Made by a program: the position numbers and the translations under genes
Source of the DNA: a virus
Strand: one strand, 5' to 3'
Virus record (IMG/VR): IMGVR_UViG_3300009149_000025
Location: 1-64,000 of that record
Length of the DNA: 64,000 nt
Shown here: positions 35,906-44,814 of the stretch, in pieces
Position numbering within the stretch: the first letter of the stretch is position 1
How the letters are laid out: each line of letters opens with the position of its first letter
The notes under the pieces: model-generated
The model's database searches: none
What the model was told of the DNA's origin: nothing
What the model saw: the letters and a program-made list of their open reading frames with translations, nothing else

Positions 35906-35926
35906 TGAGGGTATAAGATGCCCTTA
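35906..35926 (+). promoter_or_regulatory. Leader hairpin before the aaRS-like gene
   Basis: AGGGTAT-AAG-ATGCCCT forms a 7-bp stem with a 3-nt loop, followed by a run of A and then TTTTT right before the ATG at 35940. It lacks the T-tract of a terminator on this strand, so a leader RNA structure controlling translation is more plausible. Confidence 0.45.
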
Positions 35927-35939
35927 AAAAAAAATTTTT

Positions 35940-36854
35940 ATGAAGAAAGTAAATTACAGAACGAATTACATTGAACCTCAGGATTTTAACGATACAATAT
36001 CGAAATTAAGAGGTTTTTTTATGCAAAAAGGATTTATTGAAACATTCCCACAACCTAAGTTAACAATCCTAGCAGCATGTGAAGATCCAAAAACAGTGAA
36101 GACATTTAATTTTGATAATAATGTTTGGCCTTTACCACAAACTAACCAAATGAATTTAGAAGAAGAATTAATGGTTTCTAAAGATGTAGATGGGTTATTT
36201 TGTATGACGGCATCATATAGAGATGAACCAAATCCAGTAGAAGGAAGACATATGAAAACATTCCCAATGTTTGAAGCAGAACACAAGGGGGATTTTGAAC
36301 ATTTAATAAAAACAATTAGTGAATGTTGTGTTTATTTGGAATTAGTGGATAGTGTAGAAGATATACCAATTTTTACTTATGATGAATTATGTGAACATTA
36401 CAAAACAGATGAATTAACATCAGAACACGAAACTAAAATGTGGGAAGAATATGGTAATGTTGTTGCTATAACATATTTTCCAGAAAGAACAAGTCCATTT
36501 TTCAATATGAAACAAGGTGGGTATAATAAACAAGGTGAAAAGATTTCTAAAAAAGTGGATTTTATAGTATGTGGTCAAGAAACTTTTGGTTGTGCTGAAA
36601 GGGAATGTGATGTAGATGTCATGAGAGAAAATTTCCACACAATTAGTGATGGTGAGTATTCTGGACTATTATATGATAAATTTGGAAAAGAAAGAGTATC
36701 TGAAGAACTTGAACAATTTCTTAAATTACCTATGATAGATAGATGGGGATTTGGTATGGGAATTACTAGGTTGGTTAGAGCTCTTAAAATAGTTAAAGAA
36801 CAAAAAAAGGTGAAATCGGCTCACGAAATATTCTTTAGTCAAGAACATGTGTAA
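35940..36854 (+). CDS. Class II aaRS core, asparagine-synthetase-like
   Basis: 304 aa consisting only of a class II aminoacyl-tRNA synthetase catalytic core. Motif 1 region is FFMQKGFIETFPQP, motif 2 is CMTASYRDEPNPVEGRHMKT plus FPMFEAEH, and motif 3 is GFGMGITRLVRAL. No anticodon-binding OB domain is present. The size and layout match the AsnRS-related asparagine synthetase type described in archaea, so synthesis of asparagine or another amino-acyl adenylate is possible; AsnRS-like aminoacylation is the alternative. A bidirectional terminator follows. Confidence 0.7.
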   Translation: MKKVNYRTNYIEPQDFNDTISKLRGFFMQKGFIETFPQPKLTILAACEDPKTVKTFNFDNNVWPLPQTNQMNLEEELMVSKDVDGLFCMTASYRDEPNPVEGRHMKTFPMFEAEHKGDFEHLIKTISECCVYLELVDSVEDIPIFTYDELCEHYKTDELTSEHETKMWEEYGNVVAITYFPERTSPFFNMKQGGYNKQGEKISKKVDFIVCGQETFGCAERECDVDVMRENFHTISDGEYSGLLYDKFGKERVSEELEQFLKLPMIDRWGFGMGITRLVRALKIVKEQKKVKSAHEIFFSQEHV

Positions 36855-36859
36855 ATAAA

Positions 36860-36891
36860 AAAAGGGGTGAATTTTCACCCCTTTTTTTTAT
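36860..36891. terminator. Bidirectional terminator
   Basis: Stem AAAGGGGTGAA / TTCACCCCTTT with flanking A and T runs lies between the convergent aaRS-like gene (ends 36854) and the minus gene (ends 36892). Confidence 0.85.
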
Positions 36892-37815
36892 TTAATTTAA
36901 ATAATCTTCTTCATCATTTTCTAACCATCCTCTAAAACCAGGATCATTTCTGAAACCTTCATCTATCAATCCTTGAACAATATCTTCTTTGGTCAAATCA
37001 CGATTTCTAACTCCGAATACTGCTTCCATATCTTCAGTTGTTGATACACCTACTCTACGTAGTGCTCTTTTAACATCTGTTGATAAGTTATGTCCACCTA
37101 GTCTATCATCAAGACAATTCTCTCTTCTATAATAAGAATATGCTGTTAAATATACACATATATCACCATCACCCATACCTGCTTCATAATTATCACTAAC
37201 TGCGAAAAGATAATCATTAGGAACATTATCTACTTTATTATCTCTATCCCAAATATCATCATTGTTATTATTAAATCCACCACCATTTCCAACTAATCCA
37301 TCATCGAAATCACTATCTATTTGAGTAGATGGATCGATAGTTGTAAATCTATTTGTTGAATAGTAAAATACTTTCTTTTTACCTTCATCAGTGTGTCTAT
37401 GACAACCAATGTCAATTTTACCACTTGAATTAATTTTTAAAACTGTAAATTTATCTTTTGTATTTAAGAATTGGGTTGCATATGATGGTAAATTATCTCC
37501 TGATTTGGTTAATGGGTAAACTTCGTCACCAATATCAAATTTTTTGGGTGGTCTTGGTATTTTACCAAGTGGTTGTCCATCACCATCAACCAAATTAAAT
37601 CCACCAAATTTTTTGGGTGTGGATTGCCTTGTTTCAGATGGGGTTGATGGTTGGTTTTTAAGTTTTTCTAAATTTATATCTTCTCCATTGGATATTTTAT
37701 TTAGTAAATCTTTTTCTTCATCTGTTAATTTATCGAACCCATCATTTGAAATTTTATCTAATAATGCATTCATTAAATCATTAATATCATTAAAATCGTT
37801 GTAGTTTATAATCAT
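36892..37815 (-). CDS. Unknown acidic, Pro-linker protein
   Basis: 307 aa. The helical N-terminus has GFDKLTDEEKDLLNKIS, a pattern often found in Bacteroidota proteins. A Pro/Ser/Thr linker lies at ~57-90, then a KKFDIGDEVYPLTKS small-barrel start, an Asn/Gly-rich loop and a C-terminal helical region (TDVKRALRRVGVSTTEDMEA). No catalytic motif was recognised. First gene of the leftward stretch that leads to no obvious operon partner. Confidence 0.5.
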   Translation of the reverse strand: MIINYNDFNDINDLMNALLDKISNDGFDKLTDEEKDLLNKISNGEDINLEKLKNQPSTPSETRQSTPKKFGGFNLVDGDGQPLGKIPRPPKKFDIGDEVYPLTKSGDNLPSYATQFLNTKDKFTVLKINSSGKIDIGCHRHTDEGKKKVFYYSTNRFTTIDPSTQIDSDFDDGLVGNGGGFNNNNDDIWDRDNKVDNVPNDYLFAVSDNYEAGMGDGDICVYLTAYSYYRRENCLDDRLGGHNLSTDVKRALRRVGVSTTEDMEAVFGVRNRDLTKEDIVQGLIDEGFRNDPGFRGWLENDEEDYLN

Positions 37816-37847
37816 CTTTATTATTTTTTTGTAAAGATAATAATTTT

Positions 37848-38258
37848 TTATTTATTTAGGAAACTTATTGGTAATTTTTTTCTAATTGAAATCCAATCAG
37901 AAATTTTTCTAGTTAAATATTGGAATGATTGTTCAAGGTTTAATTTTCCATTATCTGTTAATTTTCCATCATTCCATTCGTATCCTCTTATATCCAATTG
38001 GTGAAGTTGCCAAGGTTTGCCTTTAATTTCGTGACATTTAAATTCATGGATATTATTATCGTTAGTTGGGTTTATAAATATGACTTTATCACAACTGTTT
38101 AAGTCATCGTCTGTGAATGAATTGAAATCTTTTTTGGTTTTTATATGCGATAATTTATTTTCTTTTATCCAATTATTAATCATATCAATCATTTTAACAC
38201 CTATTCCATTATCTTGATTGGTGTTGTTTTCTGTGCAATAAATAAGAATGTTTTTCAT
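37848..38258 (-). CDS. Unknown alpha/beta protein
   Basis: 136 aa. Starts with a Rossmann-like strand (NILIYCTEN) then a helix, and DKVIFINPTNDNNI as a second strand-loop. The layout is faintly flavodoxin/TIR-like but no signature residues support either. Function unknown. Confidence 0.45.
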   Translation of the reverse strand: MKNILIYCTENNTNQDNGIGVKMIDMINNWIKENKLSHIKTKKDFNSFTDDDLNSCDKVIFINPTNDNNIHEFKCHEIKGKPWQLHQLDIRGYEWNDGKLTDNGKLNLEQSFQYLTRKISDWISIRKKLPISFLNK

Positions 38259-38306
38259 AATAACTATTTGTTTTTATAAATATAATAAAAATTATTAAAA
38301 GTTTAT

Positions 38307-38588
38307 CTAGTTCTTCTTAATTTGTTCTTTAAATAATCTATATTGTTCTTTGAACCAGGGATGTTCTAATTCTTCATCCCAAGATGTAAATGTTAAATTA
38401 ACTCCACGATCATCATCATCATGTGAATAATAATCAGTTAATACTATAACAGCACAACCACCATCTTCTACACTTAATTCATCATCTGGATCAATCATAT
38501 CATTGAATTTATTAAAAATATCTTGTTTTGTTGGTTCTTCATTGTCCCAATCGTCATCATAACCTTCATTAAATTTTCTTATTTTCAT
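38307..38588 (-). CDS. Small acidic protein with leader-like N-terminus
   Basis: 93 aa beginning MKIRKFNEGYDDDWDNE, a short form of the K-x-F-N-E leader followed by acidic-aromatic residues. Then DGGCAVIVLTDYYS and a C-terminal helix. It ends 8 nt upstream... of the position where terminase reads out, on the same strand, so it is translated from the same mRNA after terminase. Unknown function. Confidence 0.45.
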   Translation of the reverse strand: MKIRKFNEGYDDDWDNEEPTKQDIFNKFNDMIDPDDELSVEDGGCAVIVLTDYYSHDDDDRGVNLTFTSWDEELEHPWFKEQYRLFKEQIKKN

Positions 38589-38595
38589 TTTCTTA

Positions 38596-40794
38596 TTATT
38601 GTTTTTTGTACCAATTATCTATATTTTTTATACCTAAGTTATAAGTTCTACTATTAGATAATTTTAAATTTCCATCATCATCAATTTTAGCTCCTTTGTT
38701 ATAAATTCTTTTGTAAGAATCACTTAATATGCTTATTGTTCCATTATCTCTTTTATCTGAATAATCAAAAATTAATGGTTTATAATCATCTGGTAATCCA
38801 TTTTCGATATAGTCTTCAATCGATTCTTTGTAATGTGGGTGTCCAAATACCGATGTTAGGTTTACTAAGCTCATCACCATATCATCATGTCCTGATTGTG
38901 ATTTATATGTTACATCCCCAGATGGTGTTTCTTTTTTGGCAAATGATTTTAATTCTATTATATTGGAATCATTACTAAGAGATAAATTATCTTTTATCAT
39001 ATTATCTTGAAACTCTTTTATGTTATATTTTTTATCTCTACCTATTAATAGTCCTTTTTTAACTATTTTATCTTTTTGATTGTGTTTAAATCTCAAGAAA
39101 ACATAATCACCATAATCGTTTTCGCCTTCAAAAACATATGGCATAGATTGGAAAAGTAGATTTCCTAAATTTTTATTCATTTCAACTACACATTTAACTT
39201 TTTCAGGATCAAAGAATTCAAATACCAACATGTAAAGAATATGGGCAAGTTCACTTATTTTATAAATATTTGATCTCCATAAACCTATTTGTTCCAATTT
39301 AAAGAAATCGTAAAGATTGTGTATGGATTCTTTGTTATTTTCAATCCATTCTTTATCTTTTGGTAATAATCTAAATATATTTATAACACTATAATCTAAT
39401 CCTAATCCTTCTGCTAAATCTATACCAATAAAGATATGATAATTTTTTTGATTACCCATTTCAAATATTTCTGGACTATCGTTTACAAAATGTAAATTGT
39501 TATAAGGGATTGGTAATTTTCTGCTAAAATTATCGATTTCGATATGTTCATATTTTTTAATATTTTTAGTCATTTGTTGGAATTTAACAGTGTCAAATAG
39601 TGTTTTATCGTCTGTTAAAAATTCTAATCCAAATTCCTGTTTGAAGAAACTTTCACCACCAATAAGTTTTGTTTGTTCTTCTTCCCATGTGCTGATTTTA
39701 CACAATTCTGCTAATGGAATTTTTTTACCATCATTCATAGGAATCATAAGTTTTCTAATATCGGTAACTCCTGCTTTTGGATATGGTATAGTTTCTTTTT
39801 CGTCTTTATAAAATTTGATGAATATTGTAACATCACTATTTACAGTTTCTTCATATAATTTATACCCTAAAGATTTTAAATAATTTTTAATAAATGTTCC
39901 TGTTATTCCATATTGTGAATATTTTCTAATTTTGGTTTTATTTAATAATATTTTAGTATCTCTTCGTCCATTTTTTTCATACCAATATACTCTCATAGGT
40001 TTATATCCATTGTTATCATCATCATCTTCTGGTTTTTCGGCACCTGTTATTAATTCCCAAAATAAGTTAAATCCATCAGGTGTTGATGATATAATAATTT
40101 TAGAATCGTTAATGGACGACACAACAGGAACAACTTCAGCATAATATTTCCTTATTATTGTATCAGGTACTTTGGCAAATTCATCAAGATATAGTAAATC
40201 AATTGTAAAACCGATAGCTGGTTCAGCTGTTCTTGCTTCTGTTTGAATTCTTGAACCATTTTCAAGTGCAATTGCACTTTCATTCCAGTTCGTAACTCCC
40301 TCTTTTAAGAAAAATGGTAAAAGCTTGTAAATCCCTTTTATTTTGTTTATAATTTCCTTTGTGGTTTTAGATTTATTTGCAACAATCATTACACCCTTAT
40401 TACTATGAAATAAAACAAACCATAAAATATAGATGGCTGCCGATACAGTTTTACCAGTTTGACGACTTGCCATTAAAATGGAATATCTATTATCGTTAAA
40501 TAATTTTATTATTTCTTTTTGATATCTTCTTAATTTTATTTCACCAATTGTACCATCTTCTCTTTTAATTTTACAATATTTTTGGGCGAAATAAAAAACA
40601 CTTAATTTACATTTAATATATTCTTCTCTTTCAGCCTTAGTCATAGCAAATGAAATTCCACCTTTTCTAACTCCCCTATTTCTACTGTGCCATAGAATTT
40701 CGGTTCTTTTTAATTTAAGAGCATATTTTTCTTTCTGTTGGATTTCATCTACCTTTTTGGTAGTCATTACATTACTTTCTTGGTTATCAGCCAT
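38596..40794 (-). CDS. Terminase large subunit (T4 gp17-like)
   Basis: 732 aa. ATPase: Walker A MASRQTGKTVSAA (~108-120), Walker B IDLLYLDEFAK (~198-208) with catalytic Glu, and ISSTPDGFN coupling motif. Nuclease: FIGIDLAEGLGLDYSVINIF (~455) with the first Asp, and SGHDDMVMSLVNL near the C-terminus with the last acidic residues. It packages DNA into the prohead and cuts it. Length is larger than T4 gp17 (610 aa). Its ATG overlaps the stop of the receiver gene by 1 nt. Confidence 0.93.
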   Translation of the reverse strand: MADNQESNVMTTKKVDEIQQKEKYALKLKRTEILWHSRNRGVRKGGISFAMTKAEREEYIKCKLSVFYFAQKYCKIKREDGTIGEIKLRRYQKEIIKLFNDNRYSILMASRQTGKTVSAAIYILWFVLFHSNKGVMIVANKSKTTKEIINKIKGIYKLLPFFLKEGVTNWNESAIALENGSRIQTEARTAEPAIGFTIDLLYLDEFAKVPDTIIRKYYAEVVPVVSSINDSKIIISSTPDGFNLFWELITGAEKPEDDDDNNGYKPMRVYWYEKNGRRDTKILLNKTKIRKYSQYGITGTFIKNYLKSLGYKLYEETVNSDVTIFIKFYKDEKETIPYPKAGVTDIRKLMIPMNDGKKIPLAELCKISTWEEEQTKLIGGESFFKQEFGLEFLTDDKTLFDTVKFQQMTKNIKKYEHIEIDNFSRKLPIPYNNLHFVNDSPEIFEMGNQKNYHIFIGIDLAEGLGLDYSVINIFRLLPKDKEWIENNKESIHNLYDFFKLEQIGLWRSNIYKISELAHILYMLVFEFFDPEKVKCVVEMNKNLGNLLFQSMPYVFEGENDYGDYVFLRFKHNQKDKIVKKGLLIGRDKKYNIKEFQDNMIKDNLSLSNDSNIIELKSFAKKETPSGDVTYKSQSGHDDMVMSLVNLTSVFGHPHYKESIEDYIENGLPDDYKPLIFDYSDKRDNGTISILSDSYKRIYNKGAKIDDDGNLKLSNSRTYNLGIKNIDNWYKKQ

Positions 40795-41258
40795 TACATG
40801 TTAATTGATTTTTTAATATTATCAAATTTTTTATTTGATATAATTTTTTTGGAACTATATAAATAGTCTTCTACTTTCTTTTTTATGTTATTATCAATGG
40901 GTTTTATGATATAATCAATTGAACCAATGTTGTATCCTTTTATTTTATCTTCATTTGTTTCATATATTGCTGTTATAAATACAATAGGAGTATCTATGTT
41001 TTTACCATATTTACCATATTTTATCTTGGTAGCTAATTCATACCCATCCATTCCATTCATTTGGATATCTAACAGTAGTAGAGAAAAGTCTATTTCTTTA
41101 AGTAATTTTTCAGCACCAAATGGATTATAAGATTTATATATTTTTACATCTTTGATTTTTTCAATGTACCCTTCTAATAAAGTAACATTATCTACTGTGT
41201 CATCAACGATGAGTATATTATGTGTTTTTTTGTTAAATATTTTTGATAAACATTTCAT
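40794..41258 (-). CDS. Response-regulator receiver domain protein
   Basis: 154 aa, a complete stand-alone receiver domain: ILIVDDTVDN (acidic pair), FSLLLLDIQMNGMDGYELA (phospho-acceptor Asp), IVFITAIYE (Thr) and DYIIKPIDNN (Lys). No output domain follows. It would be phosphorylated by a histidine kinase, either of the host or an unseen phage one. Its stop overlaps the terminase start by 1 nt, so it is coupled to packaging-gene translation. A phage receiver of this kind is unusual. Confidence 0.88.
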   Translation of the reverse strand: MKCLSKIFNKKTHNILIVDDTVDNVTLLEGYIEKIKDVKIYKSYNPFGAEKLLKEIDFSLLLLDIQMNGMDGYELATKIKYGKYGKNIDTPIVFITAIYETNEDKIKGYNIGSIDYIIKPIDNNIKKKVEDYLYSSKKIISNKKFDNIKKSINM

Positions 41259-41273
41259 GATTTTATATTTTTT

Positions 41274-41648
41274 TTAGTCAATAATAAAATTTATATTATA
41301 GTTATTAATACCAAATCTAAGATACATTATATCCCTCAAAGTACCTTCGTATATGTCTACATTAAGTGAATACCCAATTGTGGATAATTCTGGTATATAT
41401 GTATTGATTTGATTATTCATTCTTTTCTTTATTTCATATGATGGTATAGAAGTTGACCATAAATAATATTCTAAATTTGAACCAATATTAAAGTCACCAT
41501 ATAAATCTCCTTGATTTGTAAAAATTAACATTTCTAATTTTTGTATAAGAACGTTAATTAGTTCTTCTTCAACTAATTTACCTTCTTCGTAATTTGGGTG
41601 TGATTTTCCTTTTATGTAAAAATCAGTATGATCACTATTCTTTGCCAT
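41274..41648 (-). CDS. Baseplate wedge protein, gp25-like
   Basis: 124 aa. LIQKLEMLIFTNQGDLYGDF followed by NIGSNLEYYLWSTSIPSYEI fits the gp25/GPW-type pattern (I-x-x-I-L-T-x-x-G-x-x-x-x-x-P-x-F-G-x-x-L). gp25 links baseplate and sheath in contractile tails. It supports a myovirus-like particle. The promoter-like element lies 20 nt upstream. Confidence 0.8.
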   Translation of the reverse strand: MAKNSDHTDFYIKGKSHPNYEEGKLVEEELINVLIQKLEMLIFTNQGDLYGDFNIGSNLEYYLWSTSIPSYEIKKRMNNQINTYIPELSTIGYSLNVDIYEGTLRDIMYLRFGINNYNINFIID

Positions 41649-41667
41649 ATCTAAAGACCTTTTTCTT

Positions 41668-41684
41668 TTTATATATAAAAAATA
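41668..41684 (-). promoter_or_regulatory. Phage-type promoter candidate
   Basis: Minus-strand TATTTTTTATATATAAA precedes the gp25-receiver-terminase run (start 41648). Confidence 0.5.
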
Positions 41685-41698
41685 AACAATCTTATTTT

Positions 41699-41962
41699 AT
41701 GAATATATCGGTTATTGATTACATTGGTGAATTACATGGTGGTGTAGCTATCTTATTATCGTGGATAATAGATGATGAATATTTTGAATTTGTATTCTGG
41801 TTTGATAGGAATGACGAATATAAAGTTTATTCCGATGAAAAATTAAACAATAAGTTAGGTATAGATGATATTATGAAATGGGATAAGTTACAATATTTGA
41901 TAATATATGTTAATTTGATTTTACCATCAAAAGATGATATATTTAATGAATTTAATATTTAA
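41699..41962 (+). CDS. Small unknown protein
   Basis: 87 aa from ATG 41699; upstream in-frame codons overlap the promoter region and are unlikely. Strand-rich start (ISVIDYIGELHGGVAILLSW) then FEFVFWFDRNDEYKVY. Function unknown. It is divergent from gp25 and 11 nt upstream of the next gene. Confidence 0.5.
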   Translation: MNISVIDYIGELHGGVAILLSWIIDDEYFEFVFWFDRNDEYKVYSDEKLNNKLGIDDIMKWDKLQYLIIYVNLILPSKDDIFNEFNI

Positions 41963-41973
41963 TATATAAGGAT

Positions 41974-42633
41974 ATGAGCTCGGAAAATGAATCAATGAAA
42001 AGCAACACTATCATTGAAAGGATGATGAATGAAACCTCTACCGATGGAATGGATTGGATATTCTTAGGTGTGGGTATGGATGAAGGTGGCAAGAAAAATA
42101 TATTCATGTCTTTTGTAAATTTATATGGTGCTAAAAATTTGATAATTGAAGTATTGATGTATAAAGATAAACATAAGAATAAGATATTAATTTATATGGA
42201 AAATGCAAAAACAAATGATCAAATACCATTAAAGGATATTAAATTTAATAAAAATATTACAAAACTGTGTTTAAAGGTTTTAGATTCAGTAAAAGGTTAT
42301 CTTGATGATGAGGAATTTTTGGATATTTATAAAGAGTTGAAACCTTTGTATAAAGTAGAAGATAATTTTAACGATTTTTTAGCTTTTGAAGAAGAAGAAT
42401 TTGAAGATGAAGAAGAAATAAGTAACAAACTTGTAGATACAGATGCTTCTGAAACTAGTTATTTGGATTATGAGGATGAAATAAAAAAATTGTTATATAA
42501 AAAGGGAGATAAAAAATATTGGGATAATTATGTAAAAGGTTTTATATTTAGTCAGTATGTATTGGATGGTTGGGAAGATAGAATCACACCAGAAGAAGTA
42601 TCTAGTGATATTCACACAGATCACAAATTATAA
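41974..42633 (+). CDS. Acidic unknown protein
   Basis: 219 aa. N-terminal ~110 residues alternate strands and helices (WIFLGVGMDEGGKKNIFMSF). A strongly acidic loop (FEEEEFEDEEE) at ~140 is similar to the acidic-aromatic segments elsewhere. The C-terminal part is helical. It ends 1 nt before the convergent gene. No known family. Confidence 0.45.
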   Translation: MSSENESMKSNTIIERMMNETSTDGMDWIFLGVGMDEGGKKNIFMSFVNLYGAKNLIIEVLMYKDKHKNKILIYMENAKTNDQIPLKDIKFNKNITKLCLKVLDSVKGYLDDEEFLDIYKELKPLYKVEDNFNDFLAFEEEEFEDEEEISNKLVDTDASETSYLDYEDEIKKLLYKKGDKKYWDNYVKGFIFSQYVLDGWEDRITPEEVSSDIHTDHKL

Positions 42634-42634
42634 G

Positions 42635-43300
42635 TTAAGATACAATAGTAATAGTTATACCATTTTCTTTTAAGATAACCTTTATATCATCATTAGATAG
42701 TATGTCTTTAAATACTTCATCTTTATTTTCAATGTTTTTCAGTATCCAATTTTGTCCATTACTAACATAGATATATTTTTTATCGCCTTTAACAAGTTCA
42801 ATTGTTTTTGAACTTAGTTTTTCATAGAAATTGCTAAAATTACCGTTTATTTTATAGATTTTAATTTTATCCCTATTCCATTCACCATTTATATCTTTTG
42901 TTTGGAATATAACATATAAAGGATCATCCAATTTTTCTAACTTATCCATTTTTCTATTTTCTCTCTTATGAATTAATAAATATTTAATATCATCAATTAT
43001 GTAAGTATCATAATCTTTAGTATTTTGTAATTCACTTATGAATAGTTCTTTCTTTGATAAATTATCATTGAAATCTGGATTGTCTCTTAATTGTTCTAAT
43101 GTGTAATTGTCATCATATTTTTTTATATCAAAATTGAAAGGTTCTCCTACAAAATCAACTGGTTCTGCATTTACTGTATTCATTAACATATCAGAATCAA
43201 CAACAATACTTTCGAGTATTTCTGCATCAGCTACTAATGGTATGTTTTCAATTTCTTCTAAGAAATTTTCAAATAAAAATATATTGTAATTTTTTAACAT
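42635..43300 (-). CDS. Leader-bearing protein, unknown
   Basis: 221 aa, MLKNYNIFLFENFLEEIENI at the N-terminus, with L-F-E-N-F and L-E-E sites like the leader plus protease-site pattern. The body is alpha/beta with DYDTYIIDDIKYLLIHKREN and KYIYVSNGQNWILKN. No recognised motif. Confidence 0.45.
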   Translation of the reverse strand: MLKNYNIFLFENFLEEIENIPLVADAEILESIVVDSDMLMNTVNAEPVDFVGEPFNFDIKKYDDNYTLEQLRDNPDFNDNLSKKELFISELQNTKDYDTYIIDDIKYLLIHKRENRKMDKLEKLDDPLYVIFQTKDINGEWNRDKIKIYKINGNFSNFYEKLSSKTIELVKGDKKYIYVSNGQNWILKNIENKDEVFKDILSNDDIKVILKENGITITIVS

Positions 43301-43314
43301 TTTGGTTTTTTGTT

Positions 43315-43746
43315 TTATAGATTATTTATAATATTATCATGATCTCTATCACGGATAAAATTTTTCTTTTTTTTATAAAGTTTTTTAATCATTTTTAATA
43401 TTTTTGATGAATATGGTATTTTCGGTGTAATGATTTCATTGTCATCAACAACATCATCCCATTCTTCATCCTCTAAATCTTCATTGTCTTTTATTAAAAT
43501 TTTAACATTTGTGTATCCGTGTCCCATTGTTATATTATCACTCATTGTTACTATATATAAATATAAATCATCATTATCTATTTTGAAATCCCATGTATGG
43601 TTTGGGTTGTGATGCACGTTATAATCTATATTATCACTTTCGTAAATATCTGTCAGTTTTTTATGTATTAAATCTATAACTTTATTAGTTTTCTTACTAT
43701 TAAATATTCTAATACCCCATTCTTCATATAATTTTAAATGTTTCAT
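43315..43746 (-). CDS. MKHLKLYEE-leader protein 1
   Basis: 143 aa starting MKHLKLYEEWGIRIFNSKKT. The first nine residues are identical to four other proteins in this window. The body has a DIYESDNIDYNVHHNPNHTW segment, strands and an acidic stretch (EDLEDEEWDDVVDDNE), ending in a basic helix. Unknown function. Part of a leftward group. Confidence 0.5.
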   Translation of the reverse strand: MKHLKLYEEWGIRIFNSKKTNKVIDLIHKKLTDIYESDNIDYNVHHNPNHTWDFKIDNDDLYLYIVTMSDNITMGHGYTNVKILIKDNEDLEDEEWDDVVDDNEIITPKIPYSSKILKMIKKLYKKKKNFIRDRDHDNIINNL

Positions 43747-43776
43747 AATGTTTTTATCATTTTTTTAATATTTTAT

Positions 43777-44112
43777 TTATAATACTTTTCTAATTCCTTT
43801 ACTGTGTTCTCCATGTATAACACAGACATCAATTGGTAATATTATTTCTTTATTATCATGATCTTTAATAACAGCAAACATCATTCCTGATTTACTTCTT
43901 GATCCAATCATTTTTTGTATTTTGAATTTATAACCGATTAATTTATATAATTGTATTTTTCTATTTGGATCTGTTATATTGTACATATAATCCACTAAAT
44001 TTGGTTTAATAACTATAGTATCACCTTTTTTAAATGGTATGTATTTTTCTTCTTCATCAAAGTCATCTTCATCCCATTCATCGAAATTTTCATATAATTT
44101 TAAATGTTTCAT
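43777..44112 (-). CDS. MKHLKLYEN-leader protein 2
   Basis: 111 aa. MKHLKLYENFDEWDEDDFDE carries leader plus acidic-aromatic motif, then a small beta-barrel-like domain beginning FKKGDTIVIKPN. Such leader-plus-barrel architecture is repeated at 13554-14807. A phage-type promoter element abuts the start. Confidence 0.5.
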   Translation of the reverse strand: MKHLKLYENFDEWDEDDFDEEEKYIPFKKGDTIVIKPNLVDYMYNITDPNRKIQLYKLIGYKFKIQKMIGSRSKSGMMFAVIKDHDNKEIILPIDVCVIHGEHSKGIRKVL

Positions 44113-44115
44113 GAT

Positions 44116-44132
44116 GTTATATATTAAAAAAC
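44116..44132 (-). promoter_or_regulatory. Phage-type promoter candidate
   Basis: Minus-strand GTTTTTTAATATATAAC lies only a few nt upstream of the ATG at 44112, suggesting a nearly leaderless transcript. Confidence 0.45.
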
Positions 44133-44175
44133 AAAATCTAAAAATTGTAATATAAATAAAAAATAAACTATAATT

Positions 44176-44814
44176 ATGGAAAGTGCGTTTGATTTTTTCG
44201 ATAAAATGTTTTGTATCAATTTAGATGAAAGAACAGATAGGTGGGAAATTTGTAAAAAGGAATTTGAAAAGGTTGGTATATTGGATAAGGTGGAAAGATT
44301 TTCTGCTGTTAAAGATGTTGATGGAAGAATAGGTATTATTAAATCTAATTTGGAAATTGTTAAATATGCCAAGGAAAATAAATTAAATAATGTTCTTGTA
44401 TTTGAAGATGATGTGGAATTTATAACTGATGATACAGAAGGTAATTTGAAAAAATCTTTATCACAAGTTGGGACATTAAAATGGTCACTTTTTTATCTTG
44501 GAGCAAATACACATAATAAACTTCTTAAAATAAAACCAAATTTAATTTTAATTAAAAATTCATATGCTGTTCATGCAATGGCTTATAATAAAGTGGTTTA
44601 TGATAATTTTATAAGAAAGTATGAAGGAATGGATAGAATAACAAAGCATTCTGATATTTTAGATGTTTATTTGGCTGAACAAATTCAATCTAAATATGTT
44701 TGTTTGATGACTAATCCAATGTTGGCAACACAACGAAACGATTATAGTGATATAGAAAAAAGAGAAGTTAATCAGAATTACATTGAAGAAAGATTTAAAA
44801 AGAACATAAAATGA
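44176..44814 (+). CDS. Glycosyltransferase family 25-like protein
   Basis: 212 aa. MFCINLDERTDRWEICKKEF at residues 10-30 and VLVFEDDVEFI at ~74 match the GT25/LPS-glycosyltransferase pattern (I-N-L-x-x-R-x-x-R and E-D-D). These transfer sugars such as galactose; in a phage the acceptor could be DNA, a virion protein or host surface. A second glycosyltransferase-like gene lies at 45820. Confidence 0.75.
   Translation: MESAFDFFDKMFCINLDERTDRWEICKKEFEKVGILDKVERFSAVKDVDGRIGIIKSNLEIVKYAKENKLNNVLVFEDDVEFITDDTEGNLKKSLSQVGTLKWSLFYLGANTHNKLLKIKPNLILIKNSYAVHAMAYNKVVYDNFIRKYEGMDRITKHSDILDVYLAEQIQSKYVCLMTNPMLATQRNDYSDIEKREVNQNYIEERFKKNIK

Noticed and set aside
35906-35926. Rho-independent terminator upstream of the aaRS-like gene
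   Set aside because: The stem is followed by A, not T, on the plus strand, and no minus-strand gene ends there.
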